Assembly (NCBI GenBank): GCA_021736645.1
Contig: JAIPFM010000008.1
Coordinates: forward strand, 1 to 40,000
Reading direction: 5' to 3'
Source of the DNA: Phycisphaerae bacterium
GTDB taxonomy: Bacteria > Planctomycetota > Phycisphaerae > Sedimentisphaerales > Anaerobacaceae
DNA: 40,000 nucleotides
Every line of letters starts with the position of its first letter. The stretch's first letter is position 1. Both the position numbers and the translations under genes were made by a program. The notes beneath the pieces are model-generated. The model did no database searches. It saw only the letters and a list, made by a program, of their open reading frames with translations, and was not told the DNA's origin. Below, piece after piece: positions 39,296 to 40,000 of the stretch.

Positions 39296-40000
39296 GGTCA
39301 AGTTACTAAGGGTGTATGGGGGATGTCTAGGCGCTGATAGGCGATGAAGGACGTGGTAGGCTGCGATAAGCTCGGGGCAGAAGCCTAACATTCGTTAATC
39401 CCGAGATGTCCGAATGGGGTAACCCGTTAGAGCAGGGCAACCTGACTCTATCATCCATGGTTGAATGTATAGACCATGAGAAGCGAACGCAGGGAACTGA
39501 AACATCTCAGTACCTGTAGGAAAAGAAATCAACCGAGACTCCGTTAGTAGCGGCGAGCGAAACCGGAATAGCCCAAACCAGCGGGTTTACTTGCTGGGGT
39601 TGCGGGCGCCGACACAAGATTAGCAATGGTTAGCAAAACGGTCTGGAAAGTCCGACCATAGAAGGTGATAGTCCTGTATGCGAAAACTTGAACTAATTGT
39701 TGGCGTACCAGAGTAGCACGGAGCTCGTGGAACTCTGTGTGAAGCTGGGGGGACCACCCTCCAAGGCTAAGTACTAATCAGCGACCGATAGTGAAAAGTA
39801 GCGTGAGCGAAAGATGAAAAGTACCCCTATTAGGGGAGTTAAAAGTACCTGAAACCATACACCTACAAGCTGTGGAAGCCCTATGATCCTTTTGGATAAT
39901 GGGTGACCGCGTGCCTCTCGCATAATGAGCCGGCGAGTTACCGTTTACGGCAAGGTTAAGTCTTTAAGGGACGTAGCCGCAGGGAAACCGAGTCTTAATA
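39296..40000 (+). rRNA. 23S ribosomal RNA, 5' part (cut by window end)
   Basis: The 5' end GGTCAAGTTACTAAGGGTGT and the following CGATGAAGGACGTGGTAGGCTGCGATAAGCTCGGGGCAG align with the start of bacterial 23S rRNA. Further conserved domain I words are visible: GGAACTGAAACATCTCAGTACC, GTAGCGGCGAGCGAAACCGG, and AAACCGAGTCTTAA near the window end. About 705 nt are present, and no intron or insertion is evident. The 5' boundary is estimated from the enteric 23S start and may be off by a few nt. Confidence 0.97.

Overview
The window is almost entirely a large flagellar gene cluster, followed by a short accessory region and the start of a 23S rRNA operon. The organism looks like a member of the Planctomycetota, most likely class Phycisphaerae. 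That is inferred from three things: a secreted protein at 36921-38285 ending in a dockerin-like tail (DMNADSYTDFVDFSLWAQSW style) of the kind common in that class; a 23S rRNA operon with no 16S gene in front of it; and a FliD carrying an extracellular repeat module that I recall from large planctomycete surface proteins. No marker gives a genus.

Layout. (1) 166-3676, plus strand: export-gate genes fliO, fliP, fliQ, fliR and flhB. (2) 3677-3896: an imperfect inverted repeat between convergent units. (3) 3897-17711, minus strand, read from right to left: a sigma-54 activator; a strong sigma-54 promoter (16174-16189); a large membrane TPR protein; a second exported TPR protein; a second sigma-54 activator; fliL, fliM, fliN, flhA; a small membrane protein; the flagellar sigma factor fliA; two small unknown proteins; two lipoproteins; and flgM with its own sigma-28-like promoter. 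(4) 17718-18415: a noncoding divergent control region. (5) 18416-34501, plus strand: flgD, flgE, a PilZ protein, flgF, flgG, flgA, flgH, flgI, flgJ (rod-binding part), flgN, flgK, flgL, then from a separate sigma-54 promoter two TPR proteins, a probable chaperone and fliD. (6) 34744-36601: a secreted coiled-coil protein, a YkgJ-type cysteine-cluster protein, a zinc-ribbon protein and a small doubtful ORF. (7) 36601-36762: a 162-bp MITE-like element with perfect inverted ends and a TA duplication inside CTAG. (8) 36921-38285: the secreted repeat/dockerin protein. (9) 38562-40000: two sigma-70-type promoters, a hairpin with a T-run, boxA sites, tRNA-Ile, tRNA-Ala and the first ~705 nt of 23S rRNA.

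How it works together. Three good sigma-54 promoters and two NtrC-type activators point to a sigma-54 tier controlling hook, basal-body and cap genes. FliA and FlgM form the later sigma-28 tier. Both activators have degenerate receiver domains: one lacks the phospho-acceptor Asp, and the other keeps it but has an altered sigma-54 contact loop (GSFTSA for GAFTGA). The switch, export, hook, ring, junction and cap parts are present. fliE, fliF, fliG, fliH, fliI, flgB, flgC, motA, motB, flagellin and chemotaxis genes are not in the window and must lie elsewhere. Several conserved-looking accessory proteins (TPR proteins, two lipoproteins, small ORFs next to fliA) have no function I can name.
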